From: Sneathia vaginalis
GTDB lineage: Bacteria > Fusobacteriota > Fusobacteriia > Fusobacteriales > Leptotrichiaceae
Reading direction: 5' to 3'
Assembly: GCF_000973085.1 (NCBI RefSeq)
Contig: NZ_CP011280.1
Coordinates: forward strand, 956,642 to 1,020,641
Length of the DNA stretch: 64,000 nt
The notes under the pieces are model-generated. The model saw only the letters and a list, made by a program, of their open reading frames with translations. It did not search any database and was not told the origin of the DNA. Numbering within the stretch: the first letter of the stretch is position 1; every line of letters begins with the position of its first letter. The position numbers were made by a program, and so were the translations under genes. This document shows positions 17,401 to 25,767 of the stretch, piece after piece.

Positions 17401-18879
17401 TTATCTTCCATATATTTCAGTTATATGCCCTATAGCACCAGCTAATTCATGTGTTAATACTCCTTCTCTTAACTTGAATTGCCAGTTACCTGAACCTACA
17501 CCTGGAACATTCATTCTTGTATCGCTACCATAACATAAGTAGTCTTGTATAGGAATTATACTATACTTTGCTACACTTCTATGTGCAAGACGTATAAGTC
17601 TCCAACACATACCATCATCGCTTGCTGAGTCTGTATAATCTCTTACAAGTCCTCTTTCATATTCATTTAATGAATTGTACCAACCTTGTGTTGTATCATT
17701 GTCATGTGTACCTGTATATACTACACAATTAGTTGTTGTGTAATTGTGTGGTAAGTAAACATTATCTGGATCATCATCAAATGCAAATTGAAGTATCTTC
17801 ATTCCAGGATATCCTGTTTCTTCTACCAATTTAATATCTTCTTCTTCAAGATTACCTAAATCTTCTGCAATAATTTTTAAGTTTGGATATTCTTCTTCTA
17901 TTGATTTGAATAAGTCTATTCCAGGTCCTTCTACCCATTTACCATTTATTGCAGTTTCTTCACCATAAGGTATTTGCCAGTATGCTCTAAATCCTCTAAA
18001 GTGATCTATACGTATTATATCGCATAATTTCAAGTTAGCTTTTATTCTATCTTTCCACCACTTATACCCTGTTCTTTTTAGCTTCTTCCAGTCATATAGA
18101 GGGTTACCCCATAATTGACCTGTAGCACTAAAGTAATCAGGTGGAACTCCTGCTACACAAACTGGTTTTCTATCTTTGTCGAATAAGAATATTTCTGGAT
18201 TTGACCATGCATCTGCTGAATCAAATGATACAAATATTGGTATGTCCCCTATAATTTCTATTCCCTTGCTATTTGCATATTTTTTAACATCATTCCATTG
18301 TTTGAAGAATAGGAATTGTATGAATTTTTGCACATCTACTTCTTTTTCTAATTTCTTAGCATATTTGTCCTTAGCTCTCTTATGTGCTAATCTTAATTCA
18401 TTATCAGGCCATATATCCCATGATGCTCCATTGAAATAGTTCTTGACTGCTATAAACAACGCATAGTTATCTAGCCATTCTGCATTTTCTTGTTTAAACT
18501 TATCGAATTCTTTTTCTAAGATTTCTTTTTTATCATATGCTTTCATAAGTATTGGGTTTTTTACATTGTATAACTTACCATAATCTATTACTAAATCATT
18601 TGTTCTCATAGGTTGTATATCATCGTATGTAAGCAAACCATTTTCAACTAACTTTTCTAGGTCAATTAAATATGGATTACCTGCAAATGCTGAAAAACAT
18701 TGATATGGTGAATCACCAAAACCTGTGGGTCCTAGAGGAAAAATTTGCCATAATTTTTGTTTTGCCTCATGTAGAAAATCAATAAATTCAAAACACTTTT
18801 TACCTAATGTACCTATACCATATTCACTTGGTAATGAAATAGGTTGCATTAAAATTCCTGCTTTTCTTTCTTGTTTCAC
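17401..18879 (-). CDS. malQ: 4-alpha-glucanotransferase (amylomaltase)
   Basis: Transfers glucan chains between maltodextrins, releasing glucose in glycogen or maltodextrin use. 492 residues of the GH77 family: RKAGILMQPISLPSEYGIGTLG at the N-terminus (in two parts, residues 5-26), GFGDSPYQCFSAFAGNPYLID, the nucleophile region IIRIDHFRGF, the acid/base region IAEDLG and the GTHDNDTT segment. All are canonical for the enzyme. It lies 15 bp after hemW, an unusual pairing, and just before rarA. Glucose made here would feed the ROK glucokinase at 7836-8795. No maltose transporter or glycogen gene is in the window. Confidence 0.96.
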   Translation of the reverse strand: MKQERKAGILMQPISLPSEYGIGTLGKKCFEFIDFLHEAKQKLWQIFPLGPTGFGDSPYQCFSAFAGNPYLIDLEKLVENGLLTYDDIQPMRTNDLVIDYGKLYNVKNPILMKAYDKKEILEKEFDKFKQENAEWLDNYALFIAVKNYFNGASWDIWPDNELRLAHKRAKDKYAKKLEKEVDVQKFIQFLFFKQWNDVKKYANSKGIEIIGDIPIFVSFDSADAWSNPEIFLFDKDRKPVCVAGVPPDYFSATGQLWGNPLYDWKKLKRTGYKWWKDRIKANLKLCDIIRIDHFRGFRAYWQIPYGEETAINGKWVEGPGIDLFKSIEEEYPNLKIIAEDLGNLEEEDIKLVEETGYPGMKILQFAFDDDPDNVYLPHNYTTTNCVVYTGTHDNDTTQGWYNSLNEYERGLVRDYTDSASDDGMCWRLIRLAHRSVAKYSIIPIQDYLCYGSDTRMNVPGVGSGNWQFKLREGVLTHELAGAIGHITEIYGR

Positions 18880-18894
18880 TTTAATACCTTCTTT

Positions 18895-19980
18895 CTATAT
18901 TAACTCAAGTATAACGCTATCTGCTAGCATTATTCCCTTTTTCGTCAAGTATATTCTATTATCTTTGTGTGTGATTAGCCCTCTTTCTATTAGACTATCA
19001 ATTTTATGCTTATCTTCTTTAAAAAATTTTGCTCCCGTTTGAAGTTTTCTTAACCCTAGAATATATTCTAATTCTTTTTTATCTTTTTCATTAACTTTTT
19101 CTAGAGTTAGTTGGTTAATTGGAAGCTTACCTTCATCAATTTCTCTGTAATATGTTAAAAGTTTTCTTGCCTTCTCATATCTTTCGCCTTGTAAATAGCT
19201 TGATGCACTTATACCAACACCAATATATTCTTTATTTTCCCAATATTTCATATTATGTCTACCATACAACTTCTTTTTGCAAAAACTTGATATCTCATAA
19301 TGTTCATAGCCTAATTCTTCTAAACTATTCATAACATACTCGTACATATTAGCTTCCATATCTTCATCTAGCTTTTCTAATTTATGCTCCCTTAAAAGTT
19401 TAGAAAATCTTGATTTTTCTTCCCATATTAAGGAGTATATGGATATATGATCTGGATTAAGTTTTTTTATCATAGATATATCATACTCTAAATCTGACAT
19501 ACTCTGTCCTGGAACGGCAAATATTAGGTCTATTGAGATATTTGTAAAGCCTGCTTTTCTTGCCTGAATAAATGTATCTATGTTATCCTTTGCTGTATGT
19601 TCTCGATTCATAAGCTGTAATATTTTATCATTAAAACTTTGCATACCTATGCTGAGTCGATTAATTCCTAGTGAATGTAACTGACATAGTTTGGTATAGT
19701 CCATATTTGTTGGATTAAGTTCTAAAGTAATTTCTGTTTTTTCTGTAAATTTAAGTGTATTTAATATTCTTCCTATTTGTTCTACACTAAGTACAGATGG
19801 TGTACCTCCACCAAAGTAAATACTATCATATACGATATCTTTATCATACATAGATATTTCCTTTATTAAATATTCTGTATATTTTTCATACTGATTTTGC
19901 ATATTAGTTAGAATGTAAAAGTCACAGTATGAACATTTTTTATTACAAAAAGGAATATGTATATATATACTATCTACCAT
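18895..19980 (-). CDS. hemW: radical SAM heme chaperone HemW
   Basis: Radical SAM protein of the coproporphyrinogen-oxidase-like family that in other bacteria delivers heme to target proteins. 361 residues: iron-sulfur motif CNKKCSYC (Cys12, Cys16, Cys19) after YIHIPF, SAM-binding YFGGGTPS and ELNP, RLSIGMQSFN, and a C-terminal HemN-type domain. The extra N-terminal sequence of true HemN is absent, which supports HemW. Its ATG is only 9 nt from the 3' end of the RNase P RNA gene, and the ribosome site AAGGAG overlaps the 3' strand of RNase P helix P1. No terminator lies between them, so rnpB and this operon probably share a transcript. Confidence 0.9.
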   Translation of the reverse strand: MVDSIYIHIPFCNKKCSYCDFYILTNMQNQYEKYTEYLIKEISMYDKDIVYDSIYFGGGTPSVLSVEQIGRILNTLKFTEKTEITLELNPTNMDYTKLCQLHSLGINRLSIGMQSFNDKILQLMNREHTAKDNIDTFIQARKAGFTNISIDLIFAVPGQSMSDLEYDISMIKKLNPDHISIYSLIWEEKSRFSKLLREHKLEKLDEDMEANMYEYVMNSLEELGYEHYEISSFCKKKLYGRHNMKYWENKEYIGVGISASSYLQGERYEKARKLLTYYREIDEGKLPINQLTLEKVNEKDKKELEYILGLRKLQTGAKFFKEDKHKIDSLIERGLITHKDNRIYLTKKGIMLADSVILELI

Positions 19981-19988
19981 AAATTTCT

Positions 19989-20320
19989 CCTTGGCACTTT
20001 ATAAGCCGAATTCTGTATTTGTTAATCATTTTTCTAGACTTATACTTGCGTATAGGTTCAAGCGAATACCCCAAAGACTCAGCGGGCAACCGATATATCT
20101 TTAATTTTTCTTGCTTCAGAAGGGGTTTACCTAGCTATCTTAGTCTCCTAAGACACTGGTGAGCTCTTACCTCACCGTTTCACCCTTACAATTTCTTGCG
20201 GTCTATTTTCTGTGGCACTTTCCTTAGAATTACTTCTAGCAGCCATTAACTGCCTTCCTGCCCTATGAAGTTCGGACTTTCCTCAAAGTTTTACCCTTGC
20301 GATTAACCAAAGTACCAAGG
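19989..20320 (-). ncRNA. rnpB: RNase P RNA
   Basis: Catalytic RNA of RNase P, which cuts 5' leaders from tRNA precursors. The minus strand carries the conserved core: GAGGAAAGTCCGAAC near the 5' end, GGGCAGGAAGGCAG, the central GTGCCACAGAAAA, AAACGGTGAGGTAAGAGCTC, and ACAGAATTCGGCTTA at the 3' end. Helix P1 is explicit: CCTTGGTACTTT (20320-20309) pairs with AAAGTGCCAAGG (20000-19989) with one G-U pair, which sets both ends at a length of about 332 nt. A strong promoter ends 8 bp upstream of the 5' end. hemW begins 9 nt after the 3' end. Confidence 0.96.
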
Positions 20321-20327
20321 CTACTAA

Positions 20328-20356
20328 ATTATACTATAATTTGCGTTGTTTTTCAA
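20328..20356 (-). promoter_or_regulatory. promoter of rnpB (and probably hemW operon)
   Basis: Minus strand TTGAAA (20356-20351), spacer of exactly 17 bp, consensus TATAAT (20333-20328). The predicted start, about 7 bp downstream, agrees with the P1-defined 5' end of the RNA at 20320. Confidence 0.88.
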
Positions 20357-20380
20357 ATTATAATTAATTCATCACTTCCT

Positions 20381-20444
20381 TACGAATAATTTATGTGAAT
20401 TTCCACATTTTTTATTCGTACATATTTTGCCATAAAATATGTAC
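20381..20444. promoter_or_regulatory. two overlapping palindromes in a divergent promoter region
   Basis: First palindrome: 20381-20397 (TACGAATAATTTATGTG) against 20404-20420, mismatched only at the central TTT. Second: GTACATATTTT (20418-20428) against AAAATATGTAC (20434-20444), perfect, loop GCCAT. They share 20418-20420, so as RNA they are mutually exclusive. No T run follows, so simple termination is unlikely. They sit between the rnpB promoter and the PTS regulator promoter and are good operator candidates. Confidence 0.6.
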
Positions 20445-20486
20445 AAGTAAGAAAGGTATGTATAATTCCTTTTATTTCATTAAATA

Positions 20487-20515
20487 TTGAAAAAATTTAA
20501 ATCTTGAATTATACC
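20487..20515 (+). promoter_or_regulatory. promoter of the PTS operon
   Basis: TTGAAA (20487-20492), 17-bp spacer, TATACC (20510-20515), about 40 bp before the ATG of the PRD regulator. The -10 is weaker than consensus, as expected for an activator-dependent promoter. Confidence 0.6.
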
Positions 20516-20555
20516 ATTGTGCGATTATACTAATAATAATAAGGAGGACATATAT

Positions 20556-22637
20556 ATGCTAACTAAACGGAGTATTGATTTGATTTATGATATTTCCACA
20601 GAAAAATATACTCTCACTGAACTAGCTAATAAACATCATATATCTGATAGAATGTTAAGATATGATATAAATGAAATAAATGAAGTTTTTATTAAATATT
20701 TTAATGATAATATTATTGAAATAAAAAATTCAAATGTATATTTATTAATAGATCCTACAACATATAATAAATATATTTCTCAATTACCTATAGAAATTTA
20801 TACTCTTACTTCAAATGAACGTGAATACTTAATTATTTTAGATATTTTATTATTTAACAATAAATTTAAGATTCAAGAAATATGTGATACATATTTAGTT
20901 AGTAAAAGTACTACAAGACAAATCATAAAAAATATTTCTTATATACTATCAAAATATAAATTAAAACTTTGCGTATCATCAAGCATAAATAAAGGTTATA
21001 CACTTGTAGCAAATGAATTAGACATTAGAAAATTTTTGATTAATCATTTACAAGACAAACGGCAAATAACAGAAAATAATCCTTTTATGGAAAAATTAAT
21101 TGAAAATAAAATAAATAAATTCTCTTGTGCAACTACAATAAAACAAGCTAAAAATGAAATTTTAAATTTTTTAAAAGAATATGACCTAAACATTAATGAT
21201 GAAGCTTTTATGATTGTTTCTTATTACTTATTTCTTGCTAAAAATAGAAATTATCAAGGTTTTCATATTAAAAATGAAAGTATAGATAATAGAACATTTT
21301 TATACAACACAAAAGAATATAATTGTGTTAAGCAAAAAATAAATAAAGTATATTTTAATGAAAATGATATTTTAGTTATAACTGATTTTTTAATAGGTCT
21401 GTATAATTTTAATAAAAACTATTCTTTCTTCGCAAATTGGGTTTTAACTGAACAACTAGTATTTAATATTTTAAAAAAATTAAGTAATGAATTTAACATA
21501 GATTTTACTAAAGATAAAATTTTAATAAATGAATTATTGCATCATATTAAACCTGCAATTTATAGGATGAAAAATAATTTAAAATTAAGTGAAAGTATTG
21601 TGGATCAAGTTATTAAAGAATATGGTGAAACTTATTTCAAAGTAAATAAAGCTTTAGAATATTTGAAAGATATTCTTAATATAGAATTAGATGCTGATGA
21701 AATATCCTTTATCACAATTATGATACAAAGATCTATAAAAAGAAATTCGAAAATTAAAGTAAGTAATTATCCTAAAATACTAATAATTTGTGGATTTGGT
21801 TACTCAAGTTCAAAATTAATAGCAGAAAATTTAAATGAAAATTTTTATGTAAATATAGTGGATACTATTCCATATAATAAGCTACAAAATTATAAAAATA
21901 TATCTAATATTGATTTAATAATAACAACAATAGATATTACTCTAAATACTCATGATATTTTAAAAGTAAACACTATTTTCAATGAAGAAGATATAAACAA
22001 ATTATCTGATTATGGACTTGTAAAAAGAAATATAAAAATTCCTGAAAAAGAATTATTAGAGTTTATTGAAAATAACAGAAATCTCTCTAAAGAAAATTTA
22101 AAAATAAAAATAAGAGAAAACTTTAAAAATTATATTTTAGAAGAAATTGATGAGAATAATTACAAAAATTTTTATGAATTTTTAAATAAAAATAATACTA
22201 GATTCCAATTAGATATTAATAACTTAGATGAACTTTTAAATACAATCAATGAATTAATGTGTTCTAATGGATATACTACTCCAAAATATATTAATTCTCT
22301 AAAAATACAAATTAAAAAATATGGTTCATACATACAAATTGGTAAAAAAACAATTCTACCTCATGGAGAATTAAATGTTGATGTTTTAAAAACTGGGTTT
22401 GTTTTAATAACTTTAAAAAATCCAATAAATTTCTTTGGAGAAAAAATAAGTATAATTATTGCTCTAGCATCTAAAAATGTTGAAGAACATAGACTTGCAG
22501 TTTTAGATATAAATAAATATTTGAAAAATAATGATTTTGAAACAAAATTAGAAAAAATAAAAAATTACATTGAATTAATTAAATTTTTAAAGTCATTATT
22601 TGTAGAAGGTGATTCTAATGAAAATAGTAGATATTAA
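20556..22637 (+). CDS. PRD-domain PTS operon regulator (BglG/MtlR/LicR-type)
   Basis: A 693-residue transcription regulator controlled by PTS phosphorylation. In order: N-terminal HTH (about 1-45, LTELANKHHISDRMLRYDI), second HTH_11/Mga-type helix-turn-helix (about 85-130, IQEICDTYLVSKSTTRQII), two PRD domains (about 170-395), an EIIB-like domain with its Cys kept (IICGFGYSSSK, near 415) and a C-terminal EIIA-like domain with a His in LPHGE. I chose the ATG at 20556 because AAGGAGG lies 8 nt upstream; a longer reading from a TTG at 20517 has no ribosome site. First gene of the PTS operon, overlapping the EIIA gene by 20 nt. Composition is even more AT-rich than the neighbours. Confidence 0.88.
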   Translation: MLTKRSIDLIYDISTEKYTLTELANKHHISDRMLRYDINEINEVFIKYFNDNIIEIKNSNVYLLIDPTTYNKYISQLPIEIYTLTSNEREYLIILDILLFNNKFKIQEICDTYLVSKSTTRQIIKNISYILSKYKLKLCVSSSINKGYTLVANELDIRKFLINHLQDKRQITENNPFMEKLIENKINKFSCATTIKQAKNEILNFLKEYDLNINDEAFMIVSYYLFLAKNRNYQGFHIKNESIDNRTFLYNTKEYNCVKQKINKVYFNENDILVITDFLIGLYNFNKNYSFFANWVLTEQLVFNILKKLSNEFNIDFTKDKILINELLHHIKPAIYRMKNNLKLSESIVDQVIKEYGETYFKVNKALEYLKDILNIELDADEISFITIMIQRSIKRNSKIKVSNYPKILIICGFGYSSSKLIAENLNENFYVNIVDTIPYNKLQNYKNISNIDLIITTIDITLNTHDILKVNTIFNEEDINKLSDYGLVKRNIKIPEKELLEFIENNRNLSKENLKIKIRENFKNYILEEIDENNYKNFYEFLNKNNTRFQLDINNLDELLNTINELMCSNGYTTPKYINSLKIQIKKYGSYIQIGKKTILPHGELNVDVLKTGFVLITLKNPINFFGEKISIIIALASKNVEEHRLAVLDINKYLKNNDFETKLEKIKNYIELIKFLKSLFVEGDSNENSRY

Positions 22638-23046
22638 TAATATCTTATATAAAGAAAAATTAAAAACGAAAGAAAAGATTATAAAAAAAATGCTAACTAA
22701 AGTTACTAATGATACATTAAAAGAAAAAAATCTTTTCAATGAAATTATCAAACGTGAAGAAATAGAAAATACTGTCATTGGCTTTAATTTCGCTATACCA
22801 CATTCGAAAACTGATTTTGTTGACAAACCTTATGTTATTTATGCACAATTAGAAAATGAAATTGAATGGGCTAAAAATGAAGAACTTGTAAAATATGTCA
22901 TGCTAGTTCTAGTACCTAAAAAAAATTCTGATGTTCACATTGATATTTTAAAAGATATCTCAACGAAACTTATTAATGAGGACTTTAGAAAAAAATTAGA
23001 AAATGTAAAAAATATTTCAGAAATATATGAAGTATTAAATGTTTAA
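22618..23046 (+). CDS. PTS EIIA component, fructose/mannitol type
   Basis: Receives phosphate from HPr and passes it to EIIB. 142 residues of the PTS EIIA type-2 fold with the phospho-acceptor His62 in the motif AIPHSK. The ATG at 22618 follows GAAGGTGATT; an in-frame GTG three codons earlier is less likely. The start overlaps the end of the regulator gene, and the EIIB gene follows after 15 bp. The separate A, B and C proteins with a PRD regulator resemble the E. coli Frv and Fry fructose-like systems. The sugar cannot be deduced. Confidence 0.88.
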   Translation: MKIVDINNILYKEKLKTKEKIIKKMLTKVTNDTLKEKNLFNEIIKREEIENTVIGFNFAIPHSKTDFVDKPYVIYAQLENEIEWAKNEELVKYVMLVLVPKKNSDVHIDILKDISTKLINEDFRKKLENVKNISEIYEVLNV

Positions 23047-23061
23047 GGAGATGAATATATT

Positions 23062-23379
23062 ATGGCAAAATTTGTTGCAATCTGTGCATGCCCTATGGGA
23101 TTAGCACATACATTTATGGCAGCTGATTCTTTAAAAAAAGCTGCTGAAGAATTAGGAGTAGAAATTAAAATAGAAACTCAAGGTGCTGATGGCATAAAAA
23201 ATGAATTAACAAAAAAAGATATTAAAGAAGCTGATGCTGTTATACATGCAATTGCTATCACACCTCAAGGTATTGAAAGATTTGATGATGTTGATGTTTA
23301 TGAAATATCATTGAAAGAAGCTATTAGAGAAGGAAAACAAGTTCTTCAAGAAATAATGGAAGAATTAAATTTAAAATAG
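23062..23379 (+). CDS. PTS EIIB component, fructose family
   Basis: Phosphocarrier that donates phosphate to the sugar moved by EIIC. 105 residues of the EIIB-fructose type: ICACPMGLAHTFMAA carries the active-site Cys10; family members usually have ACPTGIAHTFMAA. TQGADGIKNEL follows as in known EIIB-Fru. The ATG has the ribosome site TAAGGAGATG. It lies 15 bp after the EIIA gene and 11 bp before the EIIC gene. Identification as fructose-superfamily EIIB is secure; the sugar is unknown. Confidence 0.92.
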   Translation: MAKFVAICACPMGLAHTFMAADSLKKAAEELGVEIKIETQGADGIKNELTKKDIKEADAVIHAIAITPQGIERFDDVDVYEISLKEAIREGKQVLQEIMEELNLK

Positions 23380-23390
23380 GAGGATAGTTT

Positions 23391-24584
23391 ATGGCTATAA
23401 GAAGAAGAGGACATGAAGTCTCAGGATTTCAAAGTTTTTACAAACATATTATGACAGGTATATCATATATGATACCTATTCTAATTATGGGTGGATTAAT
23501 TGGAGCATTTTCACAAGTAATTCCATATGTAATTTTTAAATTAAGTCCATCAGTATCAATTTTAGATGCTATAAATTCTGGTAATTTTACAGGTATGAAT
23601 CTACAATTATTAAAATTAGCTTCACTTATGGAAAGCTTTGGATTCACATTATTTTCATTTGCTATACCTATGTTTGCAGCATTTGTTGCAAATTCAATAG
23701 GTGGTAAGACTGCATTAGCTGCAGGATTTATAGGTGGATATATTGCAAATAAACCTATATCTGTTATAAAACTAGTTGATGGTGTTTTTGATAAAGTATC
23801 ACCTGTTCCAAGTGGTTTCTTAGGAGCTATATTAATCGCTATATTTGTCGGATATACTGTTAAATGGCTAAATAAACATATTAAATTACCTGAAAATTGG
23901 TTAGCATTTAAAACTACATTTTTAATACCATTATTATCAGCTGTATTATGCATGATAGCTATGATTTTCGTAGTAACACCAGTAGGTGGATGGATAAATA
24001 TACAAATTAGAAATATTCTAGAATTAGCTGGTAAACAAGGTGAATATGTTTATGCATTAATATTATCAGCAGCAACTGCTTTTGATTTAGGAGGACCTGT
24101 TAATAAAGCAGCAGGATTTGTTGCATTAGGATTTACAACTGAAAAAATATTACCTTTAACAGCAAGAAATATTGCTATAGTAATACCTTCTATTGGTCTT
24201 GGATTATCAACTATGATAGATAGATTATTAGTCGGTAGAAGAGTATATAATAAAGAATTCTATGATGCTGGTAAAACTTCTATGTTCTTAGCATTTATGG
24301 GTATAAGTGAAGGTGCTATACCTTTTGCATTAGAAAATCCTATGTTTGTTATCCCACTATATGTAATATCTGCAATAATAGGATCATTAACTGCAATTTT
24401 ACTTGGTGCTGTACAATGGTTCCCTGAATCAGCAATATGGGCATGGCCATTAGTAGAAGGTTTACCACAATATATACTTGGTATTTTAGTAGGTTCAGTT
24501 ATAATTGCTATTGTAAATGTATTCTATAGAAACTATCAAATTAAAAATGGAAAAATACAAGTAGATGACGATGATGAAATATAA
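23391..24584 (+). CDS. PTS EIIC component, fructose family (membrane permease)
   Basis: Membrane channel of the PTS. 397 residues with about ten hydrophobic segments. Diagnostic stretches are MTGISYMIPILIMGGLIGA near the N-terminus, AGFIGGYIANKP, SGFLGAILIAIFVGY and the substrate-site signature GISEGAIPFALENP. No fused B or A domain. Ribosome site AGGAGGATAG. It overlaps the following PLP-enzyme gene by 20 nt, which ties transport to that enzyme. Relatives include FrvB and FryC; the sugar is not known. Confidence 0.92.
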   Translation: MAIRRRGHEVSGFQSFYKHIMTGISYMIPILIMGGLIGAFSQVIPYVIFKLSPSVSILDAINSGNFTGMNLQLLKLASLMESFGFTLFSFAIPMFAAFVANSIGGKTALAAGFIGGYIANKPISVIKLVDGVFDKVSPVPSGFLGAILIAIFVGYTVKWLNKHIKLPENWLAFKTTFLIPLLSAVLCMIAMIFVVTPVGGWINIQIRNILELAGKQGEYVYALILSAATAFDLGGPVNKAAGFVALGFTTEKILPLTARNIAIVIPSIGLGLSTMIDRLLVGRRVYNKEFYDAGKTSMFLAFMGISEGAIPFALENPMFVIPLYVISAIIGSLTAILLGAVQWFPESAIWAWPLVEGLPQYILGILVGSVIIAIVNVFYRNYQIKNGKIQVDDDDEI

Positions 24585-25767
24585 TTTTGATGAAATTGTT
24601 AATACAAATAATGATATAAGAAGAAAATGGAATAAAGATATAATTAAAAATATTTTTAATATAGAACCTACTGAAAATTTTATACCTTTGTGGATAGCTG
24701 ACATGGATTTTAAAGTACCAGAAAATCTAAAAAGCGAAATAATAAAGTTTATTTCAGAGTCAAATATGGGTTATACTTTTCTTACTGATGACTTCTTTAA
24801 TTGTATAATAAATTGGTATAATAAAAGGAAAAATATCGTATTAAAAAAAGAATGGATAAATATTACATATGGTACTGTTGGAGCATTACATATATTAAAT
24901 CAAGTATTTCTGAATGAAAATGATTGTTCACTTATACTTACACCAGTATATGAACCATTTAAAAATGCAGCAACAGATAATAACAGAAATATTGTAACAT
25001 CTAAATTAATTATAAAAGAAAATCGATATTATATAAATTTTTTAGATGTAGAAAATAAAATCAAAAAATTTCATCCAAAATTATTTATCCTATGTAATCC
25101 ACATAATCCATCTGGAAGAATATGGAACTTAAATGAATTAAATAAAATTGCTAAATTATGCTATGAAAATGATGTTATACTTGTTTCTGATGAAGTCCAT
25201 TCTGAAATGATTCATATTGGAAAATATTATAGTTCCTTAAATATTGATAATAGATATATTAATAATTTAATTGTTTTAAGTTCACCTAATAAAGCTTTTA
25301 ATCTTGGTGGACTTAAAACATCATATTCTATCATACCCAATAAACTACTAAGAGAAAAATTTAAATGTGGAATGAAAAAAAATTCTGTAACATCTCCTAA
25401 TATAATAGGTTTAATTTGTTTAGTTACAGCATATAATAAATGTGAAGATTGGTTAGATGAATTAACAAAATATATTTATGAAAATTATAAACTTTTTTCA
25501 TCTAATTTAGAAAAAATAGGACTATCTTATCAAAAAATGGAATCATCATATCTAATATGGGTGAATTTAGAAAATACAAAAAAAGATGGAAAATGGTGGA
25601 CAACTAAACTTAAAGAAAAAGGAATATTAGTTGAAACTGGTTATGATTTTATTGAGAATGGAGAAAATTTTATAAGAATAAATTTAGGTATCCCAAGAAA
25701 ATATCTATTTAAAGTACTAGAAATAATGAAAGAAGAATGTTATGAACTTACTAGAAACTCTAAGTAA
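24565..25767 (+). CDS. MalY/PatB-family PLP-dependent C-S lyase (cystathionine beta-lyase type)
   Basis: Pyridoxal-phosphate enzyme, fold-type I class I/II aminotransferase superfamily, of the MalY/PatB subgroup. Members cleave C-S bonds of cystathionine or cysteine conjugates to pyruvate, ammonia and a thiol. 400 residues: IPLWIADMDFKVP near 35-47 is the subgroup hallmark, then NPHNPSGR, SDEVHSEM (PLP-binding Asp) and SSPNKAFNLGG with the Schiff-base Lys. ATGs at 24565, 24571 and 24574 are all possible starts; no clear ribosome site. It lies inside the PTS operon, overlapping EIIC by 20 nt and the peptidase by 26 nt. E. coli malX-malY is a known parallel of a PTS permease paired with this enzyme family. 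Confidence 0.88.
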   Translation: MTMMKYNFDEIVNTNNDIRRKWNKDIIKNIFNIEPTENFIPLWIADMDFKVPENLKSEIIKFISESNMGYTFLTDDFFNCIINWYNKRKNIVLKKEWINITYGTVGALHILNQVFLNENDCSLILTPVYEPFKNAATDNNRNIVTSKLIIKENRYYINFLDVENKIKKFHPKLFILCNPHNPSGRIWNLNELNKIAKLCYENDVILVSDEVHSEMIHIGKYYSSLNIDNRYINNLIVLSSPNKAFNLGGLKTSYSIIPNKLLREKFKCGMKKNSVTSPNIIGLICLVTAYNKCEDWLDELTKYIYENYKLFSSNLEKIGLSYQKMESSYLIWVNLENTKKDGKWWTTKLKEKGILVETGYDFIENGENFIRINLGIPRKYLFKVLEIMKEECYELTRNSK

